A stretch of 64,000 nt of DNA, taken from assembly GCA_949130495.1 (NCBI GenBank), contig OX422215.1:68029244-68093243 (forward strand). Reading direction: 5' to 3'. The translations under genes were made by a program, and so were the position numbers. The notes beneath the pieces are model-generated. The model saw nothing but the letters and a program-made list of their open reading frames with translations, did not search any database and was not told where the DNA came from. The stretch comes from Sambucus nigra (taxonomy: Eukaryota > Streptophyta > Magnoliopsida > Dipsacales > Adoxaceae). This document shows positions 23,700 through 35,800 of the stretch, in pieces (position 1 is the first letter of the stretch; every line of letters starts with the position of its first letter).

Positions 23700-25505
23700 C
23701 AAGCTTTTAAATGGACCTAGGAAGGTTAATGAAAGAATAAATTCGATTCCCAAAACCCCCACACTTTGTTACACATCAATTTGGGTTAGAAAATCGGATT
23801 TAGAGGCTTATGGTTTATTTGTCCACGATTCTCGTTTGCTTGCACGTGATTCACCCCATGTGAAATCTTTTGGTTGATTGTGGTTGCATGTTTGTCATAC
23901 ACTAGTTGTGGTTTCATGATATATTTTTACTAGTGTGATGACTTGTACTTTTTGTATAAATTCTTGTTTTTGAATTTTTTTGAAAAATACAAAAAGATTT
24001 TATTTTGATAAAATTTTGAAAAAATCCAAAAAGATTTTTGTATTGCACCGTTTATGGATGAACACTTTGGATGACCAAGTCACAACATCATTCCATTTTT
24101 TTCATGTGACTATTTGATAGTGTTTTGAGATAATAGGTCAATTCATCCTTGTGCTTTATAATGTTTGGAGTCATTAAGATGTAATTAAGTGTTACTTCCT
24201 ACATGTTTGACTCATGTTTCCTTTATTGCACACATGCACGGATTTGTTTGATTATTGTGCTTGTCTTATCACATGTTGGTTGGGTGTTTTCATCTTAATC
24301 CCGTCTTTAAAACAAACCAAGCGCGATAATTTTTTATAAGGAAATTGTGCATATAAAAACCGTGTTGTGAGTTTGTGTGCTTTGTTTGAATAACGGGGAG
24401 GGGCTGCGAAAGGTAATTATCTATCCTTTGCGCAAAAGCCACCGTTAAAAAGGACCTAAAAAATTGAGGAATTTTATTATCCGAGGTCCAAAGAGGTTAA
24501 AAGAGCCCGAAAAAAATTAAAGGCTATAAAAAGATATTCATGCCAAAATATGGGCCATTTAGGTTTTTGCACCAATTCTCCAAAGTTTGAGAATTTAGAT
24601 TACCTCTAAAAGAATATATACATGAGGGTGTTTGGTTGGAGAATTTAAAATGGGTTTGCACGTCCTTGAATTGCTTGAAAATGCGCTACATAGTTTTGGA
24701 TGTTATTGGTGTGGAAATCACTTTGACTTTGATTTGTTGATTTTCATAAGACAATGTCATTTAAATTCAACAATATTGTACACCTAAGGATACTTTTGAT
24801 GCTCATTCTTTAGGGGTACACATATGCATCATGCACATATGATTGATTGAGTTGATTTACCTATCGAATGTGTTCACACCCATTCATTCCATTTCCATGA
24901 CTTGGTTGTTTGAGTCTAAATCCATGGTGTGATTTTTGTATCATGTTTTACATTTTTTTTCAAAATGGTATCTATTTTTTGTATGAAAAATTGAAAAATC
25001 AAAAAATAGTTTGTGAAAGTTTTTTTGAGCATCTCCTTGCTAGAGCACGTTTACCATATTGATTGATGCCTTGACTTGTATACCGTGACACCCCGATTTT
25101 GCTTATTTGATTCATTCTTCTCATCTGTCTATTTGGGGACATCATAAAAAGGGGGAGAAAGAATTATCATATTATGGGGGAGTTTTAATTTTGGGGGAGT
25201 TTTTGAGATGTTGCTTATGTTTTTATCATATATTGATATCCATGTTATCTCATTTCAAACTCGATATGTCACGTGGTATTTGCTTTGTCTCATGTGTGTA
25301 GGTATGAAGATTGAAGATCTATATGTTGCACACCCTGATGAGAAAAGATTTGAGATTCCTGAAGATTTGAAAAACAAACGATGAAGACTATTCATTTGTA
25401 CCTTTTCCAGTTTTGGGTTCATGGGAGGGTAGATTTGTATAGGAAATTTCATATTTGATAATTCAGATTTTTATGTATGTACCGGCATAGACATAGGGGG
25501 AAATT
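23700..25505. other. Non-coding internal region of gag-only element
   Basis: No pol similarity. AT-rich, with late GGGGGAG runs at 25150-25200 like those that follow pol in SIRE-type elements, and the polypurine tract AGGGGGAAAT at 25494-25503 directly before the 3' LTR. The pol genes appear to have been lost by deletion. Confidence 0.65.
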
Positions 25506-25916
25506 TGTAAGGACATTTTTCTCATGTCCGAAATGTTTCATTTATATATGTCGTACGCCGCTACAATTGGCACGTCACCTCACGATCTCACATGACGGCC
25601 TCTATCCCAATTCCAGGAATCAAGCATGCATTATCTCCACTAATATGTCCCTCATCTGCATCAACGACTTCACGTTCCTTGATTGTAGGCTCGTAATGCA
25701 AGTGGACGCAAGAGAAGTCAAATCAGTGAAACAAGGCTTGATAGGGATGTTCAAGGGCAAATTGGTAATTTTACAGCCACCGTCCAAAGGACCGGTCAAC
25801 TGGAAAGTTGAAGAGCTTTCCGCAAAAAAGATACTGGAAGAAACGACACCTCAATTCGAGCTACGGTGAACAAGTTATGGCCCGTTGAAAATGGAGATAT
25901 GTTCATTGAAAATTCT

Positions 25917-26075
25917 GAGAATTTTTCTAAGTGTTTAAGCACCTGTTCCCAGCACATTTTCCCGAACCCAGCCCGAAACCGGTTCGGGGGGGCGAACCGG
26001 TTCGCAGGGGTACCCGAACCGGTTCGGGGTACCTGTACGCTGGATAGAATTTTAGCAGTTTAAAATCGTGGGTCT
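25917..26075. repeat. 159-bp LTR-specific block with GAACCGGTTC palindromes
   Basis: Present only in the 3' LTR, about 15 bp upstream of its TATA box. It contains ACCGGTTC three times (about 25978, 25996 and 26018), two of them inside longer palindromes (GCGAACCGGTTCGC and CCCGAACCGGTTCGGGG). It is strikingly GC-rich against its AT-rich surroundings. Either an insertion in this LTR or a deletion from the 5' LTR. Confidence 0.85.
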
Positions 26076-26090
26076 CTTCATGTATTTCCC

Positions 26091-26098
26091 TATAAATA
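26091..26098 (+). promoter_or_regulatory. TATA box in 3' LTR
   Basis: TATAAATA, same context as at 21822. Confidence 0.6.
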
Positions 26099-26803
26099 CC
26101 AACTTCGGGAGAGTTGTTTTGCAAGACTTTAGAAGACGTTTTTGAGAGTCCAAATACATCTAGTCTTCATATTTTTGAGTCCCAAGACTCATGTTTTGAT
26201 TCACACAATTGCCAAACTTTTGTGAATCTTTTTGTGTAACCCAAGAACACAACTTTGGTTTGTTCAACCCTTGTGGAGAAGCCGTTCTCTTCTTCATTGC
26301 TGCCCTCCTGGAAAGGGAAAATTCCAGCCGACAAACTTGTGGAGAAGCCGTTTCTCTTCTCCATTGCAGCCCTACTGGAAAGGGATAGTTCCAGCCGCGA
26401 CTACAGAATCCGATACCCGAGGGTAATTCTTAGTCAACTTGTATTTTCATTGTAATCCGATTGTAAGCCATTTTCTTACAAATTATAGTGAAAATAAATG
26501 GTTTTGCCCCTGAGGGGGATTTTTCCTTAATTGCATGTGTTTGAATGTTCTTGCGTAGATTATCAATTTATTCAATCACATACTGCTGCATGTTTAGGGT
26601 TTGTTTGTGTTAAAAGGGTTTTATATATAATTTGATCATTTGAACGCGAGCACACACGTCGTCAATTTGTTTTATCCTGCATGCTATATTTTATTTGATA
26701 AATCATCTAGATGCATGTCTTAGGGTTTAACTAAAATTTGGGTTTAATTAAAATTGGTTTTTATTTGAGAAGTCGCAATATTTTCGCTGTAGCTGCACTC
26801 TCA

Positions 26804-28713
26804 ACTAATACAACTCGTAGGAACTGACCGCGTAGTCCCGGGTCTCCCGATTTGAGAGTACGGCGATAATTTGCAAAAATCACACTTACACTTAAAAACA
26901 TGCCGTTAAAGGGTGAAAACCCAAACCGGCCTCCAAACGACCCCGTAGGAGGCACGAACACCTCGCACGGGACCCATGTAACTTGTAGAAACTGACTGCG
27001 TAGTCCCGGATCTCCCGGTTTGTGAATAGGATGATAAAATACAAAAATCAAACGTAAACTTAAAAACAGGCCGTTAAAGGGTGGAAACCCAAATCGGCCC
27101 CCAAACGAACCCGTAGGAGGCACGAACACCTCACACGGGACCCATATAACTTGTAGGAACTGACCGCGTAGTCCCGGATCTCCCGATTTGTGAATTGGAT
27201 GATAATTTGCAAAAATCACACTTAGACTTAAAAACTAGCCGTTAAGGGGTGGAAACCCAAATCGGCCCCCAAATGACCCCGTAGGAGGCACGAACACCTC
27301 GCACGGGACCCATGTAACTTGTAGGAACTTACCGCGTAGTCTCGGGTCTCCCGGTTTGTAAATAGGACAATAATTTGTAAAAATCACACGTAAACTTAAA
27401 AACAGGTCGTTAAAGGGTGAAAACCTAAATCGGCCCCCAAACGACCCCGTAGGATGCACGAACAGCTCGCACGGGACCAATACAACTTGTAGGAACTGAT
27501 CGCGTATTACTCGGTGTCCCAGTTTGAGAGTATGATAATAATTTGCAAAAATCACACTTAAAAACTAGCCATTAAAGGGTGAAAACCCAAATCGGCCCCC
27601 AAACGACCCCGTAGGAGGCACGAACACCTCGCACGGGACCAATGCAACTTGTAGGAACTGACCGTGTAGTACCCGGTGTCCCGGTTTGAGAGTATGACGA
27701 TAATTTGCAAAAATCACACTTAGACTTAAAAACTAGCCGTTAAAGGGTGAAAACCCAAACCGACCCCCAAACGACCCCGTAGGAGGCACCAACACCTCAC
27801 ACGGGACCCATGTAACTTGTAGGAACTGGCAGCGTAGTCCCGGGTCTCCCGATTTGTTAATAGGATGATAATTTGCAAAAATCAACACTTAAATTTAAAA
27901 ACATGCCGTTAAAAAGTGAAAACTCAAACCGGCCACCAAACGACCCCGTAGGAGGCACGGACACCTCGCACGGGACCAATGTAACTTGTAGAAACTGACC
28001 GTGTAGTCCCGGGTCTTTTGGTTTGTGAATAGGATGATAATTTGTAAAAATCACACTTAAACTTAAAAACATGTCGTTAAAGGGTGAAAACCCAAACTGG
28101 CCCCCAAACGACCCCGTAAGAGGCACGAACACCTCGCACGGGACCCATGTAACTTGTAGGAACTGGCAGCGTAGTCCCGGATCTCCCAGTTTGTAAGTAT
28201 GGTGATAATTTGCAAAACTCAACACTTAAACTTAAAAGCATGCCGTTAAAGGGTGAAAACCCAAACCGGCCCCCAAACGACCCCGTAGGAGGCACGAACA
28301 CCTCGCACGGGACCAATGTAACTTGTAGGAACTGACCGCGTAGTACTGGGTCTGCCGATTTGAGAGTATGACGATAATTTGCAAAAATCACACTTAGTTT
28401 AAAATATGCCGTTAAAGGGTGAAAACCCAAACCGACCCCCAAACGACCCCGTAGGAGGCACAAACACCTCGCACGGGACCAATGTAACTTGTAGGACCTG
28501 ACCGCGTAGTCCCGGGTCTCCCGATTTAAGAGTATGACGATAATTTGCCAAAATCACACTTAGTTAAAAATATGCCGTTAAAGGGTGAAAACCCAAACCG
28601 GCCCCAAATGACCCCGTTGTAGGCACGAACACCTCGCACGGGACTAATGTAACTTGTAGGAACTGACCGTGTAGTCCCGGATCTCCCGGTTTGTAATTAT
28701 GACGATAATTTTC
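26804..28713 (+). repeat. Tandem array C, 168-bp unit (right part of the CACTA-2 array), about 11 copies
   Basis: The landmark GTAGGAGGCACGAACACC recurs about every 168-169 bp (for example 27611, 27779, 27948). The order of blocks is the same as in array B, and the unit split by the gag-only element is completed here. Units are more alike within B and C than to array A in CACTA-1. Confidence 0.95.
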
Positions 28714-29139
28714 ACTCATATATGTAATTTTTTTGCTTTGAGTATTTTTTTTGTTGTAAATTATTGGGTTACTGATATCGTAATTTTTTTGTGTTCTATT
28801 TTTTTTTTGCAGGATAACAGTTTATCGTTGGCTTTTATTCACGTGAAACACACAAAGAACTCAATGGTTTACAACAAGGGGTTTATTAATGATTCCATTT
28901 TTTTGTGTCATGACCGTACGGTCTTTTGTTGTTTTATTATTGACTTTTATGGCCATGAGGGCTTTTGTAAGTTAATTGTTATATTTTGTGGTCGTGCGGG
29001 CTTTATGTTAGGCAGGTTTTGTATTAACTGGTTTTGGAATGTCCAAAAAATAGAGGAAACTCTGCCCAATTTTTTTTGGACCTGTGAGCTGTTAAAGATT
29101 TGTAATATTTTGAAGTTTGTATGTACATTACTTTATTAA
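28714..29139 (+). other. Open stretch of unknown identity in CACTA-2
   Basis: A 146-codon frame starts at 28699. The part after 28811 follows a T-rich tract ending in GCAG, like an intron acceptor, and reads DNSLSLAFIHVKHTKNSMVY and onward, rich in Cys, Phe and His. I recognise no family. It could be another captured fragment or chance. It lies between the satellite array and the right subterminal repeats. Confidence 0.3.
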
Positions 29140-29199
29140 TAACGCGCAATATTATTAATTTGTCGATTTTGTGCTTTCAAATAATTTTTTTTTATTAAA

Positions 29200-29710
29200 A
29201 AAAAAATTGGCACAGTTCAAAACTGTGGCAAAAGTGTATCATATTTTGGCACGGTTTTGAACTGTGTCAAATTTTTTTAAACTGTGCTGAATCTGGCACA
29301 GTTAAAAACTGTGCCAAAAGTGTGCCAGAAATATCAAATTTTGGCACGGTTTATAAGTGTGCCAGAAGTGTTCCTATTTTGCTGAATCTGGCACAGTTAA
29401 AAACTGTGCCAAAAGTGTGCCAGAAATATCAAATTCTGGCACGATTTAAAAGTGTGCCAGAAGTGTTCCTATTTTGCTGAATCTGGCACAGTTAAAAACT
29501 GTGTCAAAAGTGTGCCAGAAATATCAAATTCTGGAACGGTTTAAAAGTGTGCCATAAGTGTTCCTGTTTGGCCAAATCTGGCACACTTTTGAGCCGTGCC
29601 AGAAAAAAATGGCCATTTTGGAACACCTGATTCTAGCACAGTTCAAAACCGTGCCAGATTTGATCTAGCACAGTTTTAAACCGTGCCAGATTCCTGTTTT
29701 TGGTGTAGTG
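29200..29710. repeat. CACTA-2 right subterminal repeats and terminus
   Basis: Contains at least three tandem units of about 93-95 bp (near 29290, 29388 and 29482), each with TGGCACAGTTAAAAACTGTG followed by CCAAAAGTGTGCCAGAAATA and a GTTCCTATTTTGCTGAATC-type tail. The first block is palindromic (TGGCACAGTTTTTAACTGTGCCA-like). It ends TTCCTGTTTTTGGTGTAGTG at 29710. Confidence 0.9.
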
Positions 29711-29713
29711 TTT

Positions 29714-29906
29714 ACACGACTCTTGATTAAGTGGGAAACTTCCATATTCGATTGAATACTTAAATAAGAAACTAAGAACCCTTTTTCTTGACGATAATAA
29801 TTTAATAGGTCCAATCCCAGAGTCCATTGGAAATTTGATAAATTTGGAGATGTTGAAACTCACAAGCAATCAAATAACTAGTCCCATACCCAAAATGCCT
29901 AGGAAC
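29714..29906 (+). pseudogene. RLP pseudogene copy 2, fragment b
   Basis: Reads LNKKLRTLFLDDNNL, then GPIPESIGNLINLEMLKL, collinear with copy 1 at 15500-15680. It is bounded by the CACTA-2 TSD (TTT, 29711-29713) on the left and the Tat1 TSD (GGAAC, 29902-29906) on the right. The reading frame through the LRR blocks is cleaner than in copy 1. Confidence 0.85.
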
Positions 29907-30395
29907 TGTTGATACAAAAAATTACCCCCTTACGTGGACCAATCAGAAATAGACATGTGTTATCCACTATGGCTATAATCCTATTCAGCAAGACATAACC
30001 ACCGACCAAGGCCTGGATGCCGACCAACGTACAGGAAGCCCGACCAACACCAGGAAGCCCGACCAACGGTAGGAAGGCCGACCAACTTTATCAGTAAAAT
30101 GCCAATAGCCAGAAACATTATGGACATTATGTACTGATGTAAATGAATAATTTATAAAGGCATTCCATCCTTTAACATTCCATCTCTTTATCTCCCTACT
30201 GGACTATAAATACATTGTAATCCTTTTGTCAAGGGCAGGTGATTAAAAGGCTAAAACAAGGCATAATAAGCACAGTGGATATAGGCTTTTATCCATAAGC
30301 CGAACCTCTTTAAAACCCTTTTTGTCTCTTTCTTTCACTTACAGATATTATCTATGATTAAATAATTAGACCTAGTCTAGTTTTTTACATCAACA
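29907..30395 (+). repeat. Tat1 5' LTR
   Basis: 489 bp, perfect TGTTGAT/ATCAACA terminal inverted repeats. It contains short repeats of (G)CCGACCAAC at 30000-30085 and the U5 phrase AGCACAGTGGATATAGGC, which Tat2 shares in variant form. Confidence 0.92.
30205..30212 (+). promoter_or_regulatory. TATA box of Tat1 LTR
   Basis: TATAAATA; the partner is at 52546 in the 3' LTR. Confidence 0.6.
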
Positions 30396-30397
30396 GA

Positions 30398-30416
30398 TTG
30401 GCATCGTCTGTGGGAA
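30398..30416 (+). promoter_or_regulatory. Tat1 primer binding site
   Basis: TTGGCATCGTCTGTGGGAA, 2 bp after the LTR. Tat2 has the same site with one change. I do not assign the tRNA. Confidence 0.7.
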
Positions 30417-30457
30417 CGTATTTCTAAACATTTTCATTCTCATTCATTGATCCAAAT

Positions 30458-32140
30458 ATGACTGACATTCTCGAATCCAGTGCTAGAAATGATGGCAATC
30501 CACGTATTCCATTTGTTCCTCTAATAAATAATGATCTGACTAGAATCTTGGCTAGTCTTGCCAGAGGACAGGAGGCTATGAAGGATACTATTAGCAAATT
30601 AGCCCAAACACTACAAGCTAGATCTCCCGCCTTATCTTGTCAAATGAATAGAGATATGCCACCACCACCTCTAAGAACCAACATGCACAGTCAATCCACA
30701 ACTACTAGAGACACGTCCTACCGTCCAGGAGAAAGTTCTTCTCTTAGGACTTTAGAGCCTTATGATGAGCAATCCTTTACTCCTGAAAGATTAAGTGCTT
30801 TAGAAAGATTGAGCAGAGCATCTCCCTTTGATCGACTAGGACCTAGAGGGAATAAAAATGTTCCCAGGGCATTGTCGAGGAATATTCGACGACCAACTAA
30901 TCAACGTGAGGACTCAACCCAATCTAGATTAGATGCTCGGTGATCTATCCATGGCGAACAGACCTCAGAGGAGGAGATCTCAACACAAATAGTTGGTCAT
31001 AATATCCGAGCTACCACTCATAAATTTGATTTTGGAAATAATGCATGGAAGGTCTCTATCCAATGATTGGAAGATACGTTCAGAGAGATGGTAAAGGCAA
31101 AGAACCCTTTGCAATGAAGCTTTGTGAAAGGGACTCCTTTTATCCAAACTATTGTGTATTTTCCTACTCCTTCAAAGTTCAAAGCCCCTGTGGTTACTCC
31201 CAAGTATGATGGGAAAATAGACCATGTTCTTCATATAGAGCAGTATAAAGCAGCAACTGATATTTATGTTATCCCCGATGAGATGATATTCGGGGCGTTC
31301 TTAGGTACAATCACAGGTCCTGCTCCGATTTGGTATAATAGCCTTCCTTGAGGATAAATTTCTAATTTCAACCAACTTGACGAGTTATTTATTGGCAACT
31401 TCTGCTTCAGAGCCAAGCCAGTAAAAAGAGTAGCTCACCTGCTAAGTGTGAGGCAATGGGTAGGAGAAAGTACATGGGATTACATTACTCGCTTCAATAA
31501 TGAAAAGTTAGAGGTAATTGATTACGAGGAAAAAATAGATATTATAGATCTCATGAGTGGACTGATCCCCAATAAACTTTATTACACTCTTACCAAAGAT
31601 CCTCCCAAGACTATGACTGAATTAATGGCCAAGGAAGCCAAGATAATGTACGTCAAGGAAGCCATGACAGCAAAATAAGGCTTGGGCATGAAGTCTAAGG
31701 GAAAAATTAAAAAAAAGGAGTAGAAGGAACACGAGCAGCAGAAGGATTCAAGGAAAAAGAAGATTTATGAGAGGCTTAGAAAATATAATAATTACACTCC
31801 ATTAACGATGGGCATTCACCATATTTTAGAGGAAATTAAGCACAATGAGGAGGTACGTTGGCCCGAGAAGATAAGAGCACTTGTAGGGAGGAGGGACATA
31901 TCCAAATACTGTGAATTTTATAAGGACCATGGGCATACTATAGATCGTTGTATTGCTCTAAAAAATTTGATAGAAACCCTCATCCAATGAGGAAAATTAA
32001 ATAAGTTTGTTGATCGACAGGATGACAGAGGAGCTCGACGTAGGTCAAAATCTCCACGCAAGCCCAGGGAAGAGAAGAAAAGAATTCATGAAGATGATCA
32101 TGAATTCCCCCCAAAAAACCAAGTAACTAGAGCGTGAGGT
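30458..32140 (+). pseudogene. Tat1 gag
   Basis: One continuous frame from ATG 30458 to about 31990, interrupted only by stops (for example 30941, 31349, 31676), so no frameshift is needed. The N-terminus is low complexity. The retrotransposon gag core follows: TPKYDGKIDHVLHIEQYKAA, then WDYITRFNNEKLEVIDYEEK, and PPKTMTELMAKEAKIM. The C-terminal zinc-knuckle-like YCEFYKDHGHTIDRCIALK is typical of Tat-lineage gag. Gag would package the element RNA. Several stops could be CAG/TGG transitions. Confidence 0.85.
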
Positions 32141-32174
32141 ATATACACTTAGTTTTGGTACCTTTTATTGTCAG

Positions 32175-32800
32175 ATGATTATAGGAGGAGATGTTGGAGG
32201 CGGAGATCACACTGCTAAGAGAAAAGCTTACCTCAATAAGGCTCTAACTTGCTCTTACATCCAGAGGATCAATCTAGCCGAAGAAGATAGGCTAGGAAAG
32301 GTTAATAAAGAAAAGTTGGTAATTAGGTTTTCCAAAAATGACTTGTCAGGAGTTCTCTACCCCATAACGACCCTCTGGTGGTCAAATTCAGATACCAGGA
32401 TAAAATCGTCTCTAGGGTGTTTATTGACAATGGTAGCTCAGCATATATCATGTTTTATTCCTATTTTCAAAAGCTAGATTTAAAGATCAGTAACTAGATC
32501 CGTGTCACATGCCTTTGATCGATTTTTATGGTAAAAAAGTTTATCCTTTGGGAACAATCAAGTTAGAGGTATTGCTCGGCACCTATCCAGCAAGGCGGAC
32601 CGAGAAAGTTCATTTCTTTGTGATGGTTAAGAAAATGCAGTCAACCTATAATGTCATTATGGGCAGAGTAGGATTGAATAAGTTTAAAGCAATTCCCTTA
32701 ATAAACTATCAATGTTTAAAGTTACCAACCAACTTTGGAGTAGGTGCGGTGAAGGTTGATCAAAAAGTAGACCGATCATGCTATTAGTCCTCTGTAGAGC
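32175..32800 (+). pseudogene. Tat1 protease region
   Basis: Two frames are needed. The active site reads VFIDNGSSAYIMF, with its Asp codon at about 32426 (the Tat lineage usually has VDGGSSADILF). It is followed by PLIDFYGKKVYPLGTIKLEV and YNVIMGRVGLNKFKAIP. An aspartic protease that would cut the polyprotein. The Gly after Asp is Asn here, and frames are broken, so it is inactive. Confidence 0.75.
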
Positions 32801-32837
32801 AAGAGGATCTAGAAGAAATAAAGAAGAAAACCACCAC

Positions 32838-35800
32838 TTACCAAGTGGATATTACTGAGCCCAATAGCGAATCTAAGGTGGAAACTTTAGATCCAAGAGA
32901 GGAGACATGGTTGATAAAAGGACAAATTATGGAAGCAACGAATAATATCATCTTAGATGACGATAAGCCAGAGAGAATTACACAGGTGGGATCAACGCTA
33001 GACCCTATTCTTAGACAGGAGCTAGTGGCATTCCAGAGACAGAGAAAGAACATGTTTGCTTGGACTCATGAGGACATTCTTGGAATTGATCCCCATTTCC
33101 TCTGCCACGAGCTCAACATCAACAAGGATGCCGAGCCAATGAAGTAACGGCGTAGAGTATTTAGCCCCGAGAAGAACCAGGTTATCCAGGAGGAGGTTGA
33201 GAAGCTTCAAAAATCCTCATTGATTGAAGATGTGAAATATCCAAATTGGTTGTCCAATGTTGTTATGGTAAAAAAAGAAAAATAACAAATGGAGAATGTG
33301 TGTGGACTTCACAAATTTGAATAAAGCCTGCCCAAAGGACCACTTTCCTTTGCCTAAGATTGATAAACTCGTTGATTCTATGTCAGGGCATGAACTATTG
33401 AGTCTTATTGATGCATATTCCGGTTATAACCAAATTAAGATGAAGTCTGAAGATAGGGATAGAACTTATTTCATTACTCCCCGAGGAACTTATTGCTATA
33501 ATGTTATTCCATTTAGCTTGAAAAATGCATATGCTACTTACCAGAGGTTGGTGAATAAAGTCTTTTAGGAACATATAGGCGAGAACATAGTTGACATGCT
33601 GACGAAGAGTAAAAAAGCATCTGATCACATTGCCGACCTTAGCCAAACCTTTGATATGCTGGAGAAGCACCAGATGAAGTTGAATCTGACCAAGTGTGTA
33701 TTCGGTGTCCAAGAAGGGATATTTCTCAAGTACATAGTGAATCAGAGGGGAATTGATGTTAACCCTGACAAAATCAAGGCATTTAAAATACAGTCCCCGA
33801 CTAGAAAAAAGGATGTGTAAAGGATCATTGGGCGAGTAGCAGCATTGGACAGATTTGTTTCCCGAGCTATAGACAAGTGTTTACCAATCTTTGAAGTGTT
33901 AAGGAAGACTTTTGAATGGAACGATGAGTGCAAGAAAGATTTTTTGGAGTTGAAAAAGTATCTGGGATCTCCCCCGTTGCTCTCCCAACCAATTTTGGGA
34001 GAAAAATTGTATTTATATTTAGCCGTCTCTGAGTCAGCTATAAGTTCTGCTTTGATACGAGAATATAACGGAGTTCAAAAGCCAGTCTGCTACACCAGCA
34101 AAGCCTTCCGAGGAATAAAAATTAGATTTCCATGCTTGGAGAAATTAGCTTTGGCATTGATTGAGGCATCCAAATGGATGAAACCTTACTTCCAAGCACA
34201 TACCATTGTGGTATACACCGACATGCCTCTTCGGCAAGCTCTGCATAAACCTAAGAAGTTTGGGAGATTAATGTATTGGGCAGTAGAATTGAGGGAGTAT
34301 GATATTGTATATGAGCCAAGGTACTCATTAAAGGGCCAAGCTGTGGAAGACTTCATTATAGAATTCACTTATCTGGAGGTCCCCAAGAAACAACGAATAT
34401 AGACAGAACAAACCCCAATAAGGGAACGCTCAACTGAGGTCATTAATGACCAACATCCCAAGCAGACCCCGACAGTGGAGAGCTCAAAAGAAGTTGCTGC
34501 CGACCTACCAGAATAATCAACCAAGGCGGGAGATGGCTAAAATATATGTTGAGGTAAGGAATAAATTATTCCATTATGGGATATTATCAGACCAAGGGTT
34601 TGACAATCATATCCCCATATAGAACTTGTATGTAGATTAATCATCATGTGCAGTAGGAAGTGGAGCGGGTATTATACTCAACACTCCTGATGGAATAGAT
34701 ATTGATTATGCATTACGATTCGAATTTTAGGCCTTAAATAATGAAGCATAATATGAAGCTCTCATTATAGGATTAAGTTTGGATTAACCACTAAACGCCG
34801 ATCAAGTTGTGGCACATAGTGATTCTCAGTTGGTGGTGAATCAAATTTTGAGTTTGTAAGGAGTCAAAGGTCAACTGATGATAAGATACCTAGCCAAGGC
34901 ATTAGAGGTTATATCAAAATTGTCCTCTCTTTAGATGAGCATAATTACAAGATTAGAAAAAACCCGAGCTGATGCACTTGCTCAGCTAGCATCAACAACC
35001 AAAATTGAGCTCAAGAGAACCATTCCCATCGAAATTTTGGCCAATCAAAGTATTGATGAAGACTTGATGATTAGTTTCATTATAGTAGACATGGGACCAT
35101 CCTGGATTGATTCGATCAGAGCTTACATTGTAGAAGGAATTCTGCCAGCAAATGCAGTTGAGGCCAAAAATCTCAAGTATAAGGTGGCAAGGTACTTGTT
35201 AGATAAAGGAGTTTTGTACAGGAGATGGTTAACAACTATTCTACAGCGCTGCGTTCACCCAACAGAAGTTAAAGATCTAATAGAAGAAGTTTATGAAGGA
35301 TCTTGTGGAGCTCATATGGAAGGAAGATCATTATTACAGCGAATTAATACTCAAGGGTATTACTGGCCAACCATTTGGGAAGATTGTACAACCTTTGCAA
35401 AGAAGTGTGACAAGTGACAGAAGTTCTCCAATATTCGTAAAACTCAACATGCAGTTTTAACCCCCATATTTCACCTTGACCATTTGCTATTTTAGGATAG
35501 ACATGGGCCATTACCAACTACCCGAGGAAAAAATAAATACTTGGTCGTAGCTGTTGATTATTTCACAAAATGGGTTGAAGCAGAACCATTAATGGATATG
35601 CCCTATGAGAAGGTGTACCAGTTCATCTGAAAAATATCATTTGTAGAAATGGTTTTCCGTATGCCTTCATTACTGACCATGGTACCAAGTTTGATAGTGG
35701 AGAGTTCGCAGTATACTGTGCCCAATCCAAGATGAAAAAGTTGCACTCTCTCCAGGTCATCCTCAAAATAATGGGTAAACTGAGGTAACGAATAGAAATT

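Larger units (their letters stand above)
21395..26803 (+). mobile_element. Gag-only LTR retrotransposon derivative, SIRE-like copia (LARD-type)
   Basis: LTRs at 21395-22534 and 25506-26803 begin TGTAAGGACATTTTTC and end AGCTGCACTCTCA. Flanking ACTAT (21390-21394) and ACTAA (26804-26808) are a 5-bp TSD with one mismatch. The PBS matches initiator tRNA-Met, and an AGGGGGAAAT purine tract precedes the 3' LTR. The internal region is only about 3 kb and encodes a gag-like protein with two zinc knuckles but no protease, integrase or RT, so it depended on enzymes in trans. The gag resembles the SIRE/Maximus lineage in having paired knuckles, an LSDxDSEEE block and downstream GGGGGAG runs. It inserted within the satellite array of CACTA-2. 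Confidence 0.88.
25506..26803 (+). repeat. 3' LTR of gag-only element
   Basis: 1298 bp, TG...CA ends. It differs from the 5' LTR chiefly by a 159-bp extra block at about 25917-26075. Confidence 0.92.

Noticed and set aside
20651..28463. Minus-strand frames with repeated PPTGSFGGRFGF peptides as a protein family
   Set aside because: They are the 168-bp tandem repeat read in an accidentally open frame; no start, expression or homology support, so listed only as a finding.
20520..28713. Centromeric satellite domain
   Set aside because: The unit length is suggestive, but the array is short (about 16 units) and enclosed by CACTA termini; no evidence for centromere identity.
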